A stretch of DNA of 64,000 bases from Streptomyces roseifaciens. Lineage in GTDB: Bacteria > Actinomycetota > Actinomycetes > Streptomycetales > Streptomycetaceae. Of this stretch, positions 7,279 to 16,022 are shown piece by piece (positions within the stretch are counted from its first letter, which is position 1; each line of letters starts with the position of its first letter). The notes beneath the pieces are model-generated. The model saw nothing but the letters and a program-made list of their open reading frames with translations. It was not told the origin of the DNA and searched no databases. Made by a program: the position numbers and the translations under genes. The stretch spans positions 1,966,530-2,030,529 of the forward strand of contig NZ_LNBE01000003.1 of assembly GCF_001445655.1 (NCBI RefSeq), in the 5' to 3' direction.

Positions 7279-8442
7279 GTGTCGCGTGCCTTCTCCGGTG
7301 TGCGGGTCCTCGACCTGACGCACGTGCTGGCCGGTCCGTTCGCGGCCTACCAACTGGGTGTGCTCGGCGCGGACGTGATCAAGATCGAGCCGCCGGACCG
7401 GCCCGACTTCGTCCGGGGCCGCGGCCCGGACCCCGAGCTCAACAGGCAGCTGCGCGGAATCAACTATCAAGTCCAGGGCGGCGGCAAGCGCGCGATGACC
7501 CTCGATCTCAGGACCTCCGGCGGCCGTGAGGTCTTCCGGGCCCTGGTGCGGACGGCCGACGTGGTCGTCGAGAACTACCGTGCCGGAGCGCTCGACCGGC
7601 TCGGCGTCGGATACGAGGACCTGTCGGCGATCAACCCCGAGCTCATTCACTGCTCGATGACCGGCTACGGGCGGAGCGGCCCCCGGGCCGAGGTCAACGC
7701 GTACGACAACGTGGTGCAGGCCGCGTCCGGCGTCATCGCACGCTGCGACGGCCACAAGCCCAACCTGGCCTTCATCGACTACGGGAGCGGCTACAACGCC
7801 GCATTCGCGATAGCCGCCGCGCTGTACGCCCGTACCCGCGACGGGCGGGGGCAGCGGATCGACTGTGCCATGTTCGACACGGCCCTGATGCTCATGGGAC
7901 CGGCGGTGTCCGCGCAACTCCACCCCGGGGTACGGGAGGAGCCCGTACAGGAGAGCGGCCTGGGCGCGTACGAGACGGCGGACGGCGTGTTCGTCCTCGG
8001 CACCCCGACGCCGGACCAGAACCGGCGCCTGTGGTCGGCGCTCGCCACCGAGGGACATCCGCACCCCCGGTTCGAGGCGCTGAGCACCCTGGACGAGCTC
8101 CGCGAGCACAGCGACGCGATGCGCGACGCCCTGCGCGAGATCTTCCGGACCCAGAGCGCGGCCTGGTGGGAGGAGTGGATCCACCGCCGGGGCCTTCCCG
8201 GCGAGCGGGTCCGGACCCTCGCGGAAGCGGTGGACGAGGAGCAGCTGAAGCACAGGCCGTTCCTGCAGCCGGCACAGGACGGCGACCCGCCCGTACCGGT
8301 CGCCGCCTTCGGCTTCGCCCACGACGGCCCGAGCCGGGACCGGCCGGCGCCCGGGTTCGGCGAGCACACGGTCGAGATCCTGCAGGAGCTTGGCCTTTCC
8401 CCGGCGGACATCGACGACCTCCGGGCCGAGGGCGCCATCTGA
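7279..8442 (+). CDS. CaiB/BaiF family CoA-transferase
   Basis: The protein has 387 residues. It moves CoA between carboxylic acids by the family III mechanism, using an Asp-acyl anhydride. It opens with FSGVRVLDLTHVLAGPFAAYQLGVLGADVIKIEPPD and continues with DVVVENYRAGALDRLGVGYEDL and HCSMTGYGRSGP, all family hallmarks; the Asp in LAFIDYGSG is a candidate nucleophile. I start it at GTG (VSRAFSG), five bases after GAAGGGAG, and not further upstream. It is convergent with the response regulator gene, 26 bases away. The acyl substrate cannot be told. Confidence 0.9.
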   Translation: MSRAFSGVRVLDLTHVLAGPFAAYQLGVLGADVIKIEPPDRPDFVRGRGPDPELNRQLRGINYQVQGGGKRAMTLDLRTSGGREVFRALVRTADVVVENYRAGALDRLGVGYEDLSAINPELIHCSMTGYGRSGPRAEVNAYDNVVQAASGVIARCDGHKPNLAFIDYGSGYNAAFAIAAALYARTRDGRGQRIDCAMFDTALMLMGPAVSAQLHPGVREEPVQESGLGAYETADGVFVLGTPTPDQNRRLWSALATEGHPHPRFEALSTLDELREHSDAMRDALREIFRTQSAAWWEEWIHRRGLPGERVRTLAEAVDEEQLKHRPFLQPAQDGDPPVPVAAFGFAHDGPSRDRPAPGFGEHTVEILQELGLSPADIDDLRAEGAI

Positions 8443-8468
8443 CCGATGCGCCGGCCGGGCCCGCCGTG

Positions 8469-9155
8469 TCAGCCGAGTGCGTCCCGCCCGGGCCGCTGCA
8501 GCAGCCCTCGTTCGATGGCGACGACCACCGCGTGGGTACGGTCGCTGACGCCGAGCTTGGCGAAGACCCGCAGCAGGTGGGTCTTCACCGTGGCTTCGGC
8601 GATGACGAGGCGCTTGCCGATGTCGGCGTTGGAGAGTCCGTCGGCGACCGCGTCGAGGACGTCCGCCTCGCGGGCGGTCAGCGGGACCTGGACCGGCCGC
8701 CGCATGCGGGCGACCAGTTTCTGCGCGACCCGGGGCGCCAGGACGGTCTCGCCGCGGGCCGCGGACCGGATGGCGTCGGCGAGCTGGTCGCGCGTGGTGT
8801 CCTTGAGGAGGTAGCCGATGGCACCGGCCTCCACCGCGCGCTCGATCTCGGCGTCGGTGTCGTACGTCGTGAGGATCAGCACGCGGGTGCCCGTCCCGCC
8901 CGAGACGATCTCGGCGGTCGCGGCCACCCCGTCCAGGACGGGCATGCGCAGGTCGATCAGCGCCACGTCGGGGCGGAGCCTCTCGACGAGTTCGACGGCC
9001 GCGCGCCCGTCGCCCGCCTCGCCGACGATCTCGATGGCGGGCTCCGAGGCCAGCAGCGCGATCACTCCCGCGCGCATGACGGTGTGGTCGTCCGCCAGGA
9101 TGACGCGCAGCCGGCCGTCCTCGCGCGCCTCGTTCGGTTCCGTCGGTCGTGTCAT
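8469..9155 (-). CDS. NarL/LuxR-family response regulator
   Basis: The protein has 228 residues. The receiver domain starts at VILADDHTVMRAGV, with the phosphoacceptor Asp in DVALIDLRMPVLDG and the switch residues in LILTTYDTD and GYLLKDTT. The LuxR helix-turn-helix spans about residues 160-215 (LTAREADVLDAVADGLSNADIGKRLVIAEATVKTHL). Its ATG is one base from the stop of the kinase gene, so the pair is translationally coupled. The signal is unknown, but the MMPL transporter in the same operon is a likely target or partner. Confidence 0.93.
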   Translation of the reverse strand: MTRPTEPNEAREDGRLRVILADDHTVMRAGVIALLASEPAIEIVGEAGDGRAAVELVERLRPDVALIDLRMPVLDGVAATAEIVSGGTGTRVLILTTYDTDAEIERAVEAGAIGYLLKDTTRDQLADAIRSAARGETVLAPRVAQKLVARMRRPVQVPLTAREADVLDAVADGLSNADIGKRLVIAEATVKTHLLRVFAKLGVSDRTHAVVVAIERGLLQRPGRDALG

Positions 9156-9156
9156 G

Positions 9157-10335
9157 TCACACCTGGCCGTTCGCGTGGAGCAGGGCGAGGACGCGGGTGC
9201 CGTCCCCGGGGGAGCTGGTGACGGTGAGCTCACCGCCGAGTTCGGCCAGGCGCTTGCGCATGCCGTCGAGACCGAAGCCGCCGGCCTCCTCGACGACGAA
9301 GCCGCAGCCGTCGTCGGTGATCTCCAGCTCGACGCCGTGGGGGTGCAGGCCGAGGACGACGCCCACGGTGGAGGCGGCCGCGTGCTTGCGCACGTTGGCC
9401 AGGGACTCCTGGGTGCAGCGCAGCAGGGCGATCCGGGTCTGCTGGTCGCAGTCGACGTCCGGCAGTTCCGCGTCGACGGTGAGGCCGGTGTCCTCGGCGA
9501 ACCGGTCCAGGGTCCGGCGCAGGGTCAGGGCGACCGAGCCGGGGGCCAGGCCGCTCTGCGGTGCCGAGCCCACCAGGACCCGTGCCTCCGCGAAGTTCTC
9601 GCGGGCGGTCTGCTCGATCGACAGCAGCTGCTGGGCGGTCCTGCCCGGATCCGTACCGAGGTGCGAACGGGCCGCCTCCGCGAGGACGATGATGGAGGCG
9701 AAGCCCTGGGCCAGGGTGTCGTGGATCTCCCGCGCGAGCCGCTCGCGCTCCTCGACGGCGCCCTGACGCCGGTGCGCCTCGGCCAGCCGCTGCTGGGCGT
9801 CCTCCAGCTCGGCGCCCAGCAGGTCGGCCCGTTCGTCGCCCTCCCGGACGATCCGGTGCACCATCAGCCCCACCAGCACACCGGCCGCGTAGCCGATGAG
9901 GGCGAAGGCGGCGTTGCCGCTGAGGAACTCCCCGCTGCGCGCGATGCCGCCCGCCACGGTTGCCGCCGCTGCGACGCCGCTCAGCACGACGGCGGACCGC
10001 GGACGCCGGGCGAAGATCCAGAAGTGGGGCAGCGACACGATGAACAGTGCCGCGCCGCCGCCCGGAAGCCCGGCCATCGCGCCAAGGCCCAGGGCCAGCA
10101 CCCACAGGTACCCGGCCGGCCGCAGCACCCGGTTTCCGGGGACCAGCTCCGCGGTCGCGTATCCGGCGGCGAGCACGGCGAGGACGGCCAGTGCCCCGTA
10201 CTTCGGCGCGCCGGAGTCGTTCTGGACGCCGATGACCGAGGGCGCCAGTCCGAGGAGTACCCAGCAGGCGGCGTTCCACCGGCGGAGTCTGCGTATCCAG
10301 TGCTGATGGCCAGGTGGCTGCGGCGGGGAGTTCAT
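9157..10335 (-). CDS. HisKA_3 sensor histidine kinase
   Basis: The protein has 392 residues. The N-terminal half holds five or six hydrophobic helices (about residues 20-160). A coiled-coil segment follows (ADLLGAELEDAQQRLAEAHRRQ), then the phosphoacceptor box EIHDTLAQGFASIIVLAEAA, and the ATPase N-box (LANVRKHA), G1 (ITDDGCGF) and G2 (GGFGLDGM) motifs. It has no large external sensor domain, so it may sense within or at the membrane, as DesK- or LiaS-like kinases do. It sits between the MMPL transporter gene (5-base gap) and its response regulator. Confidence 0.93.
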   Translation of the reverse strand: MNSPPQPPGHQHWIRRLRRWNAACWVLLGLAPSVIGVQNDSGAPKYGALAVLAVLAAGYATAELVPGNRVLRPAGYLWVLALGLGAMAGLPGGGAALFIVSLPHFWIFARRPRSAVVLSGVAAAATVAGGIARSGEFLSGNAAFALIGYAAGVLVGLMVHRIVREGDERADLLGAELEDAQQRLAEAHRRQGAVEERERLAREIHDTLAQGFASIIVLAEAARSHLGTDPGRTAQQLLSIEQTARENFAEARVLVGSAPQSGLAPGSVALTLRRTLDRFAEDTGLTVDAELPDVDCDQQTRIALLRCTQESLANVRKHAAASTVGVVLGLHPHGVELEITDDGCGFVVEEAGGFGLDGMRKRLAELGGELTVTSSPGDGTRVLALLHANGQV

Positions 10336-10340
10336 GCTGG

Positions 10341-12569
10341 TCAGCCTACTGAGACGGGACTTTGGGCAGCGGGGGCGGCCGCCCGGGCCCGGCGCACGCC
10401 GCGCGATGGCCACCAACTGGCCTCGCCGAGGAGCAGCATGAGGGCGGGCAGCAGCATGGCCCGGATGACGACGGCGTCGAGCAGTACGGCCACCGCAAGG
10501 GCGAAGCCCATCTGCTTCATCTCCATGATGTGCAGGAAGACGAAGGCGGCGAAGATCGTCACCATGACGAACGCGGCGCTCGTCACCACGCCGGCCGAGC
10601 TGCGGATGCCGTCGAGCACGGCCTTGCGGGTCGGTACGCCGCTCAGGGCCGCCTCCCTGATGCGGCTGATGACGAACACCTGATAGTCCATCGACAGGCC
10701 GAAGAGGATCACGAACAGGAGGAGCGGGACCCGGGAGCCGATCGACCCGGTGGAGGTGAAGCCGAGGAGCCCTTCGGCCCAGCTGCCCTGGAAGACGAGG
10801 ACCAGCAGGCCGAGCGAGGCGCCGGCCGAGAGCAGGTTCAGGGCCATGCCGATCAGACCCAGGACCACGGAGCGGAACGCCCACACCGTCATGGCGAAGG
10901 TCACCAGCAGCAGGGACCCGATGACCAGCGGCAGCTTCCCCTTCTGGTGGGCCGGGTAGTCCGCGTAGCGGGCGACGTCCCCGGTCACTCCGGACTCCAC
11001 GCCGGTCAGCGTGCCGACGGTCGCCGGCACGTAGTCCGTCCGCACGCGCTTGAGGGACTGCTGCGCGGCATCGGAGCTCACGTAGTGCGGAACGGGGAGT
11101 TCCAGGAGGCTGACCCGCCGGTCCTGCGACACGCGGAGCTCCGCCGTACCGGCGAGTGCGGGGTCGCTCGCGGCGCGCCTGCCGAGTTCGCGCAGCGCGC
11201 CGGCCACCTCGGCCGCCCGGCCGGGCTCGGCACGTACGACGACCTGGTGCATGGACTTCAGCTCCGGGAACGCCTCGTTGAGCCGGTCGTACGTCTGCAT
11301 GGCCGGGATCTGGCGTGAGTGGGTCTCGCGTCCCATGTCGGTCAGGTTGAGGCCCAGGAGCGGGCTCGCCAGGGCGAGCAGGCCGAGGACGGTGACACAC
11401 AGGGTGGCGGCGGGACGCCTGCTCGCGGGACGCAGGAGGGCGGCCGTGATGCGGCCGGTTCCGGACTTCGGCGCCCGTACGGGCGTGCCGCGCCCGGCCT
11501 TGCGGGCCGACCGGCGCTCGGCGCGGGCGCCGAGCTTGGCGATCAGCGCGGGCAGCACGGTGAGCGAGCTGGCGACGGCGACCAGGCAGACGAGGATCGC
11601 CCCGGTGGCGATCGACGAGAAGATGACGTCGTCGGCCAGGTACAGCGTGGCGCTGGAGACCGCGACGGCCAGCCCGGACACGACGACGGCCCGGCCCGAG
11701 GTGGCGGCGGCCAGCTCCACCACGGCCTGCGTGCTCAGCCGGCCGCCCGAGCGGGCCCGCTCCTCGCGTTCCCGCTTGAGGTAGAAGAGCGTGTAGTCCA
11801 CGCCCACGGCCATGCCGATCAGCAGGATGACGTTGGTGCCGACACCGGCGTCCGGGAAGACGTGAGAGGCGAGCATCGACAGGCCGACGGCCGCGGCGAT
11901 CGAGGAGAGCGCCAGCAGGATCGGCACCGTGGCCATGGCCGCGGACCGGAACACGAACAGCAGGGTGAGCAGGGTGACGGGCAGTGCGATCAGCTCGGTG
12001 CGAGAGAGGTCGCTGCCGCGCTGCTTCTCGACCCCCTTGCTGATCGACGGACTGCCCGTCTCCTCGATCAGCAGGCCGGGGTGGGCCGCCTGTGCCGCAG
12101 CCGTCTGCGCGCGCAGCGGTTCGACGTGCTTCTTGCCGTCCAGCTCAGGGCCCTTGAGGGTCACGGCGATCCGCAGGGCGGTGCCGTCGGAGGAGCGGAC
12201 GGGCGCGGCCACGGAGGCGACTTCGGGCAGTTTGCGCATGCGGTCGCCGATGTCGCGGGCTGCGGCCGCGGCGGCGGTCCGATCGAGAACGAGACGGCCG
12301 CGCGTGGCGGTCTTCCCGGTCGTCCCCGGCTTCCCGGTGATGAGCACGTGCTCCACGGGCCGCTGCTGCAGTCCTCCCTCGGTCGCCATCGCCTCGGCAC
12401 GGCCCGCTTCGCCGATGCGGAAGTCCTCGCTCTTGGCGGGGTTGCCGCCGATGCCGGCTCCGGCGCCGAGACAGAGCGCCACGAAGAGGAACCAGCCGGA
12501 GATGGCGCGCCAGGGGCGCAGGGCGCTCCAACGAGCCATGCGTACAGGGAGATTGTTCATGGTATTCAT
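10341..12569 (-). CDS. MMPL-family RND transporter
   Basis: The protein has 742 residues with the MMPL layout: one N-terminal helix, an external domain, a six-helix block, a second external domain and another five- or six-helix block. The GVDYTLFYLKRERE and GLSMDYQVFVISRIREA segments are the characteristic paired motifs of the helices that carry the proton-relay aspartates. Such pumps export lipids, siderophores or antibiotics. It is the first gene of a leftward operon with the kinase and response regulator, so export under two-component control is likely. Start alternatives exist at M4 and M11. Confidence 0.92.
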   Translation of the reverse strand: MNTMNNLPVRMARWSALRPWRAISGWFLFVALCLGAGAGIGGNPAKSEDFRIGEAGRAEAMATEGGLQQRPVEHVLITGKPGTTGKTATRGRLVLDRTAAAAAARDIGDRMRKLPEVASVAAPVRSSDGTALRIAVTLKGPELDGKKHVEPLRAQTAAAQAAHPGLLIEETGSPSISKGVEKQRGSDLSRTELIALPVTLLTLLFVFRSAAMATVPILLALSSIAAAVGLSMLASHVFPDAGVGTNVILLIGMAVGVDYTLFYLKREREERARSGGRLSTQAVVELAAATSGRAVVVSGLAVAVSSATLYLADDVIFSSIATGAILVCLVAVASSLTVLPALIAKLGARAERRSARKAGRGTPVRAPKSGTGRITAALLRPASRRPAATLCVTVLGLLALASPLLGLNLTDMGRETHSRQIPAMQTYDRLNEAFPELKSMHQVVVRAEPGRAAEVAGALRELGRRAASDPALAGTAELRVSQDRRVSLLELPVPHYVSSDAAQQSLKRVRTDYVPATVGTLTGVESGVTGDVARYADYPAHQKGKLPLVIGSLLLVTFAMTVWAFRSVVLGLIGMALNLLSAGASLGLLVLVFQGSWAEGLLGFTSTGSIGSRVPLLLFVILFGLSMDYQVFVISRIREAALSGVPTRKAVLDGIRSSAGVVTSAAFVMVTIFAAFVFLHIMEMKQMGFALAVAVLLDAVVIRAMLLPALMLLLGEASWWPSRGVRRARAAAPAAQSPVSVG

Positions 12570-12656
12570 GCTGGTCCAGGGCCTGTGGTCGCCGACAGCA
12601 CCGACAGGTTGGACTTCGTGTCCACCGGTCGGTGGACACGGGAGCCGAGGACGGCG

Positions 12657-13616
12657 TCAGGAGGAGCGGCCGAAGGGAGCTGCCCGTTCCGGGGGTTCCT
12701 CCGGGGGATCCTCCGGAGGACGGGGGCGAGCGCCGATGAGGGCGACCGCTTCGGCGCCGGCCCGGCAGCCCTGACGTGCGGCCTCGGCCGGGTCACGGCC
12801 CGCCAGGCGGGCGGCGAGGAAGGCTCCGGTGAAGGCGTCGCCTGCGCCCGTGGTGTCCACGGCAGTGGCCGGCTCGGCCGGGACGCGGGCGACGACCGCG
12901 CCGGAGGCGGCGACCAGCGCGCCCCGGGAGCCCTGCGTGGAGACCACGAGGGGGAAGTGCCGGCTCAGCTTGGCCGCTGCGTCGGCCGGATCCGGCAGAC
13001 CGGTGAGGAGCGCGGCTTCGTCGTGGTTGGGCAGGAGCGTGTCCGCCCCCGCGACGGCCGCGAGGAAGCGGTCCACGCCGAAGCGGGCGATGAAACCGGC
13101 GGAGGCCGGGTCGACGCTCACCGGCACGGAGCGGGCGCGGGCCGCCTCCATCGCCAGCCGGGCGGCCGTACGGCTCGGGTCGGCGAAGAAGAGATAGCCG
13201 GAGACGTGCAGATGGCCGGCTCCGGCCAGGAGGTCGTCACTCCAGTCGGCGGCCGACAGGCGCAGCACCGCACCGCTGTCGGTGAGGAACGTCCGCTCGC
13301 CGTCCGGGCCGACCAGGGAGACGACCGTGCCGGTGGGCGCCTCGGGGTCGACGACCAGGTGCGGGCGGACGCCGGCTGCGCGGAGCGCGCGCTCGTGCCC
13401 GTCCGCCGCATCCGCGCCCACGCGGGCCAGGATGCGTACGTCGCGGGCGCCCGAGCGGGCTGCCCAGCAGGCCACGTTGGCTCCTGCACCGCCCGGGAGG
13501 GTGGCGATGCGGGCCGCCGTGTCGGTCGCGGGAGCGAGCGGCGTGCGGTGCCGGGCGACGATGTCGGTCACCACGTCACCCACGACGAGCAGCGTCGCGC
13601 TGCGGGCGCCGCTCAT
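12657..13616 (-). CDS. psuK: PfkB-family sugar kinase, probable pseudouridine kinase
   Basis: The protein has 319 residues in a ribokinase fold: LPGGAGANVACWAARSG near the N-terminus, and the C-terminal signature DTTGAGDAFTGAFLAARL, whose Asp is the catalytic base and whose GAGD forms the anion hole. The ATG overlaps the stop of the upstream glycosidase gene by four bases. That pairing (psuG-psuK) defines pseudouridine breakdown: the kinase makes pseudouridine 5'-phosphate, which the glycosidase splits. The tail RPRPPEDPPEEPPERAAP is low-complexity. Confidence 0.88.
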   Translation of the reverse strand: MSGARSATLLVVGDVVTDIVARHRTPLAPATDTAARIATLPGGAGANVACWAARSGARDVRILARVGADAADGHERALRAAGVRPHLVVDPEAPTGTVVSLVGPDGERTFLTDSGAVLRLSAADWSDDLLAGAGHLHVSGYLFFADPSRTAARLAMEAARARSVPVSVDPASAGFIARFGVDRFLAAVAGADTLLPNHDEAALLTGLPDPADAAAKLSRHFPLVVSTQGSRGALVAASGAVVARVPAEPATAVDTTGAGDAFTGAFLAARLAGRDPAEAARQGCRAGAEAVALIGARPRPPEDPPEEPPERAAPFGRSS

Positions 13617-14620
13617 ACGGCGTACGCCGTCGCGATCTCGGCCGCCAGCCGCACATTGCCCCGCACCGCGGCCACGTTGGCCTCCAAGGACGCGCCGTCG
13701 GTGTGCCGGACGAGGTGGTCGAGGAGGAACGGGGTGACCGCCTGTCCGGTGACCCCCTCACTCGCGCACGCCGCCAGTGCCTGCGCCAGCACCCGGTCGT
13801 GCAGGGCCGGGTCGAGCTGCTCCGCCGCGGGGACCGGATTCGCGACGATCAGGGCCGAGGGCGGGCCGCCGAGCGCATCCTGAGCGCGCAGCACACCGGC
13901 CACCTCCGCCGCGGAACCGGCCGTCCAGTCGACCGGCTCTCCGGAGCTGCTGAGGTAGAAGCCCGGGAATTCCGTCGTCCGGAAGCCCAGCACGCCGACC
14001 CCCAGCGTCTCCAGGCGCTGCAGGGTCGCCGGCACGTCCAGGACCGACTTCACCCCCGCGCAGACGACCGCGATCCGTACCCTCGCCAGCAGGCGCAGGT
14101 CCGCCGACTCGTCCTGGGTCTGCGCCCACTCGCGATGCACGCCGCCGAGGCCGCCCGTCGCGAAGACGCGGATCCCGGCCCGTGACGCCAGGAAGGCGGT
14201 CGCGGACACCGTCGTCGCCCCGCTCGCCCCCGCCGCGACCGCCGGCGCCAGATCGCGGTGCCCCAGCTTGCGGAGCCCGCTCTCGCCCGCCACGCGCGCC
14301 AATTGCGCCTTGTCCAGCCCGACATGGGGCCGCCCGTCCAGCACCGCCACCGTCGCGGGGACGGCGCCGCCGGCCCGTACGAGCTCCTCCAGCTCCTCCG
14401 CAACCTGCAGGTTCCGTGGCCTGGGCAGGCCGTGCGCGATGATCGTCGATTCGAGGGCGACCACCGGCCGGCTCCGGTCCAGCGCCTCGCGCACTTCGTC
14501 CGAGACGACCAAGGGGGGCTTGCCCGAAGCCTTCGAATCCGTTGATGCCGTTGACGCTTCTGACATGTCTGACACATCTGACACGTCTGATGCTTCTGGC
14601 ACCGCTGACACCTCTGACAT
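13613..14620 (-). CDS. psuG: pseudouridine-5'-phosphate glycosidase
   Basis: The 335-residue product splits pseudouridine 5'-phosphate into uracil and ribose 5-phosphate. Family blocks are VVALESTIIAHGLPRP, AVLDGRPHVGL, KLGHRDL, GATTVSAT, FATGGLGGVHRE, the CAGVKSVLD segment with the catalytic Lys, and LGFRTTEFPGFYL. The first about 33 residues are a Ser/Asp/Val-rich repeat encoded by seven tandem 9-bp units, and both candidate start codons (14620 and 14566) lie inside it. The enzyme proper begins near VVSDEVREAL. Forms a coupled operon with psuK. Confidence 0.92.
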   Translation of the reverse strand: MSEVSAVPEASDVSDVSDMSEASTASTDSKASGKPPLVVSDEVREALDRSRPVVALESTIIAHGLPRPRNLQVAEELEELVRAGGAVPATVAVLDGRPHVGLDKAQLARVAGESGLRKLGHRDLAPAVAAGASGATTVSATAFLASRAGIRVFATGGLGGVHREWAQTQDESADLRLLARVRIAVVCAGVKSVLDVPATLQRLETLGVGVLGFRTTEFPGFYLSSSGEPVDWTAGSAAEVAGVLRAQDALGGPPSALIVANPVPAAEQLDPALHDRVLAQALAACASEGVTGQAVTPFLLDHLVRHTDGASLEANVAAVRGNVRLAAEIATAYAV

Positions 14621-14621
14621 C
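14559..14621. repeat. seven tandem 9-bp units at the psuG start
   Basis: The plus-strand unit is TCTGACAYN (for example TCTGACATG, TCTGACACA, TCTGACACG), with decay in the middle copies. On the minus strand it encodes the SDVSDVSDMSEAS-like leader of PsuG, and two of the copies supply in-frame ATG codons. Confidence 0.8.
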
Positions 14622-14741
14622 GCAGGCCCCTCCTGTCGCGCCGGGCACGGCGCTGCTCACCGGATCCTCGATGCACAGAGCTGTTCCCCGAGACGTGCGA
14701 CCGGAAGCCTTTCGGTGGAGAGGAACGCGCCGGCGCGCGGC

Positions 14742-15644
14742 TCAGGAGACCTTTGCCCTCGCGGGCCGGGCCGACGGGTCGGGGTGGTCTGCCGGCGCGG
14801 CCCCGGCCAGATGACCGACGGCCGACTCCGCCAAGGTACGGATCGCCGGGTGCCAGGGGCGGTCACGCGGGCCGGTCAGTACGAGGCGGCGTGACGTGCG
14901 GGGCTCCAGCGGCAGCAGGACCAGGTCAGGGGGATCAGGGAGCGGGACACCTCCGACAGCACGGTCACGCCGATACCCGCCTGCACCATGCTGATCAGGG
15001 TCGCCAGGTCCCGTACCCGGTGAGTGGGTGCGAAGCGCAGCCCGGCCAGGCGGTGGATCGTACGGACGCGGACTTCACAGCCGTTGGGGGAGATGAGGAA
15101 CGGGTCGTCCTCCAGGTCGCGGATGTCGACGCGCGGTTCGCCCGCCAGGGGGTGGTTCCGGGGCAGCAGCGCCCGGTAGCTGTCCGTGGTGAGCTGGATG
15201 CCGGGGCCGGGCGGCGGATCGATCAGCACGGCGGCGTCGGCCGTGCCGTCCTCCAGCCACGTCGACACCTCGCTGCTGTCGCCCTCGAAGAGCCGCACGG
15301 TGATCCGCGGCTGGTCCTCGCGCCAGTGCCGGAGCAGGCCGGGGACCAGACCCTGGCAGACCGTCGGCGTGGCGGCCAGCCGCACGGTGCCGGTCATGGC
15401 CCCGGCGGCTTCGGCCGCGATCTGCTCCACGGACCGGGCCGCCGACACGGCGATGCGGGCGTGCGGCAGGACCTGCTCGCCGAGCGCGGTGGTCCGCACC
15501 GGGGCGGAACGGACCAGCAGCGGGCCGGTCAGCTCGCGTTCCAGGGAGGCGACGGGGTGCGACACCGCCGACTGGCTCATCCCTTGCCGAGGGGTTGACC
15601 CGGCTGGCGGTGTCCGCCCTGAAGAATTCGAGTGCGCGCACCAT
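14742..15644 (-). pseudogene. LysR-family regulator with two frame disruptions
   Basis: The open middle part (14876-15580, from MSQSAVSHPVASLEREL) is a LysR protein lacking the first part of its helix-turn-helix. The expected start is present upstream in another frame (MVRALEFFRA at 15644), but only 37 bases separate FFRA from GMSQ where about 50 are usual, so the DNA-binding helices are broken by a small deletion. Near the end, one base is missing in the G5 run at 14929-14933. Restoring it turns SLIPLTWSCC into SLIPPDLVLLPLEPRTSR and extends the effector domain to a stop at 14742. The second defect could be a sequencing slip; the first looks real. Confidence 0.72.
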
Positions 15645-15942
15645 CGTCCACATCAACCCGGTTCCGGCCGGCAGCTATTACGTCGACGGCAGGCCGCTGA
15701 CCGGCGGCCGTGACGCGCACGTGGAGGCCAGTATCACCCTGGGCACGAACAGCGCGGGGGAGAAGGCCGCCTTCATCGCCGAGGCCGGGGCGTTGCTGAC
15801 GGACGTCCTCGGCCCGCTGGCCCGGTGCGGCGTCGCACTCCACGAACTGCACCCCGAGAGCTACGGCTACCACGGGGTGACGCAGTTCGACCACTACCGC
15901 GGGGCGGCCGCAGCCGTGCCGGAGGCCGCCCCTCACCGTTGA
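15595..15942 (+). CDS. tautomerase-superfamily-like protein, probably truncated
   Basis: The frame gives about 115 residues from a TTG (a GTG at 15610 is possible). The part that looks genuine runs from IVHINPVPAGSYYVDGRPL through ITLGTNSAGEKAAFIAEAGALLTDVLG to HELHPESYGYHG, a beta-alpha-beta layout like 4-OT/MIF-type tautomerases. The Pro-1 expected after the start Met is missing, and the 5' end overlaps the start of the decayed LysR gene on the other strand. I therefore suspect the deletion that damaged the regulator also removed this gene's start. No ribosome binding site is visible. Confidence 0.4.
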   Translation: MTRLAVSALKNSSARTIVHINPVPAGSYYVDGRPLTGGRDAHVEASITLGTNSAGEKAAFIAEAGALLTDVLGPLARCGVALHELHPESYGYHGVTQFDHYRGAAAAVPEAAPHR

Positions 15943-16022
15943 CCGCGCCCGGTCGACGGGCTTGGCTTCCCCTGACCTTTCGCATCCCCATGCGAATTCC
16001 GCCCAGTCCAAGAGGGGGAACC

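Noticed and set aside
12145..12639. Extra minus-strand frame overlapping the start of the MMPL gene
   Set aside because: It is in another frame of the same strand, Arg/Pro/Ser-rich, and the MMPL frame has clear membrane helices and motifs.
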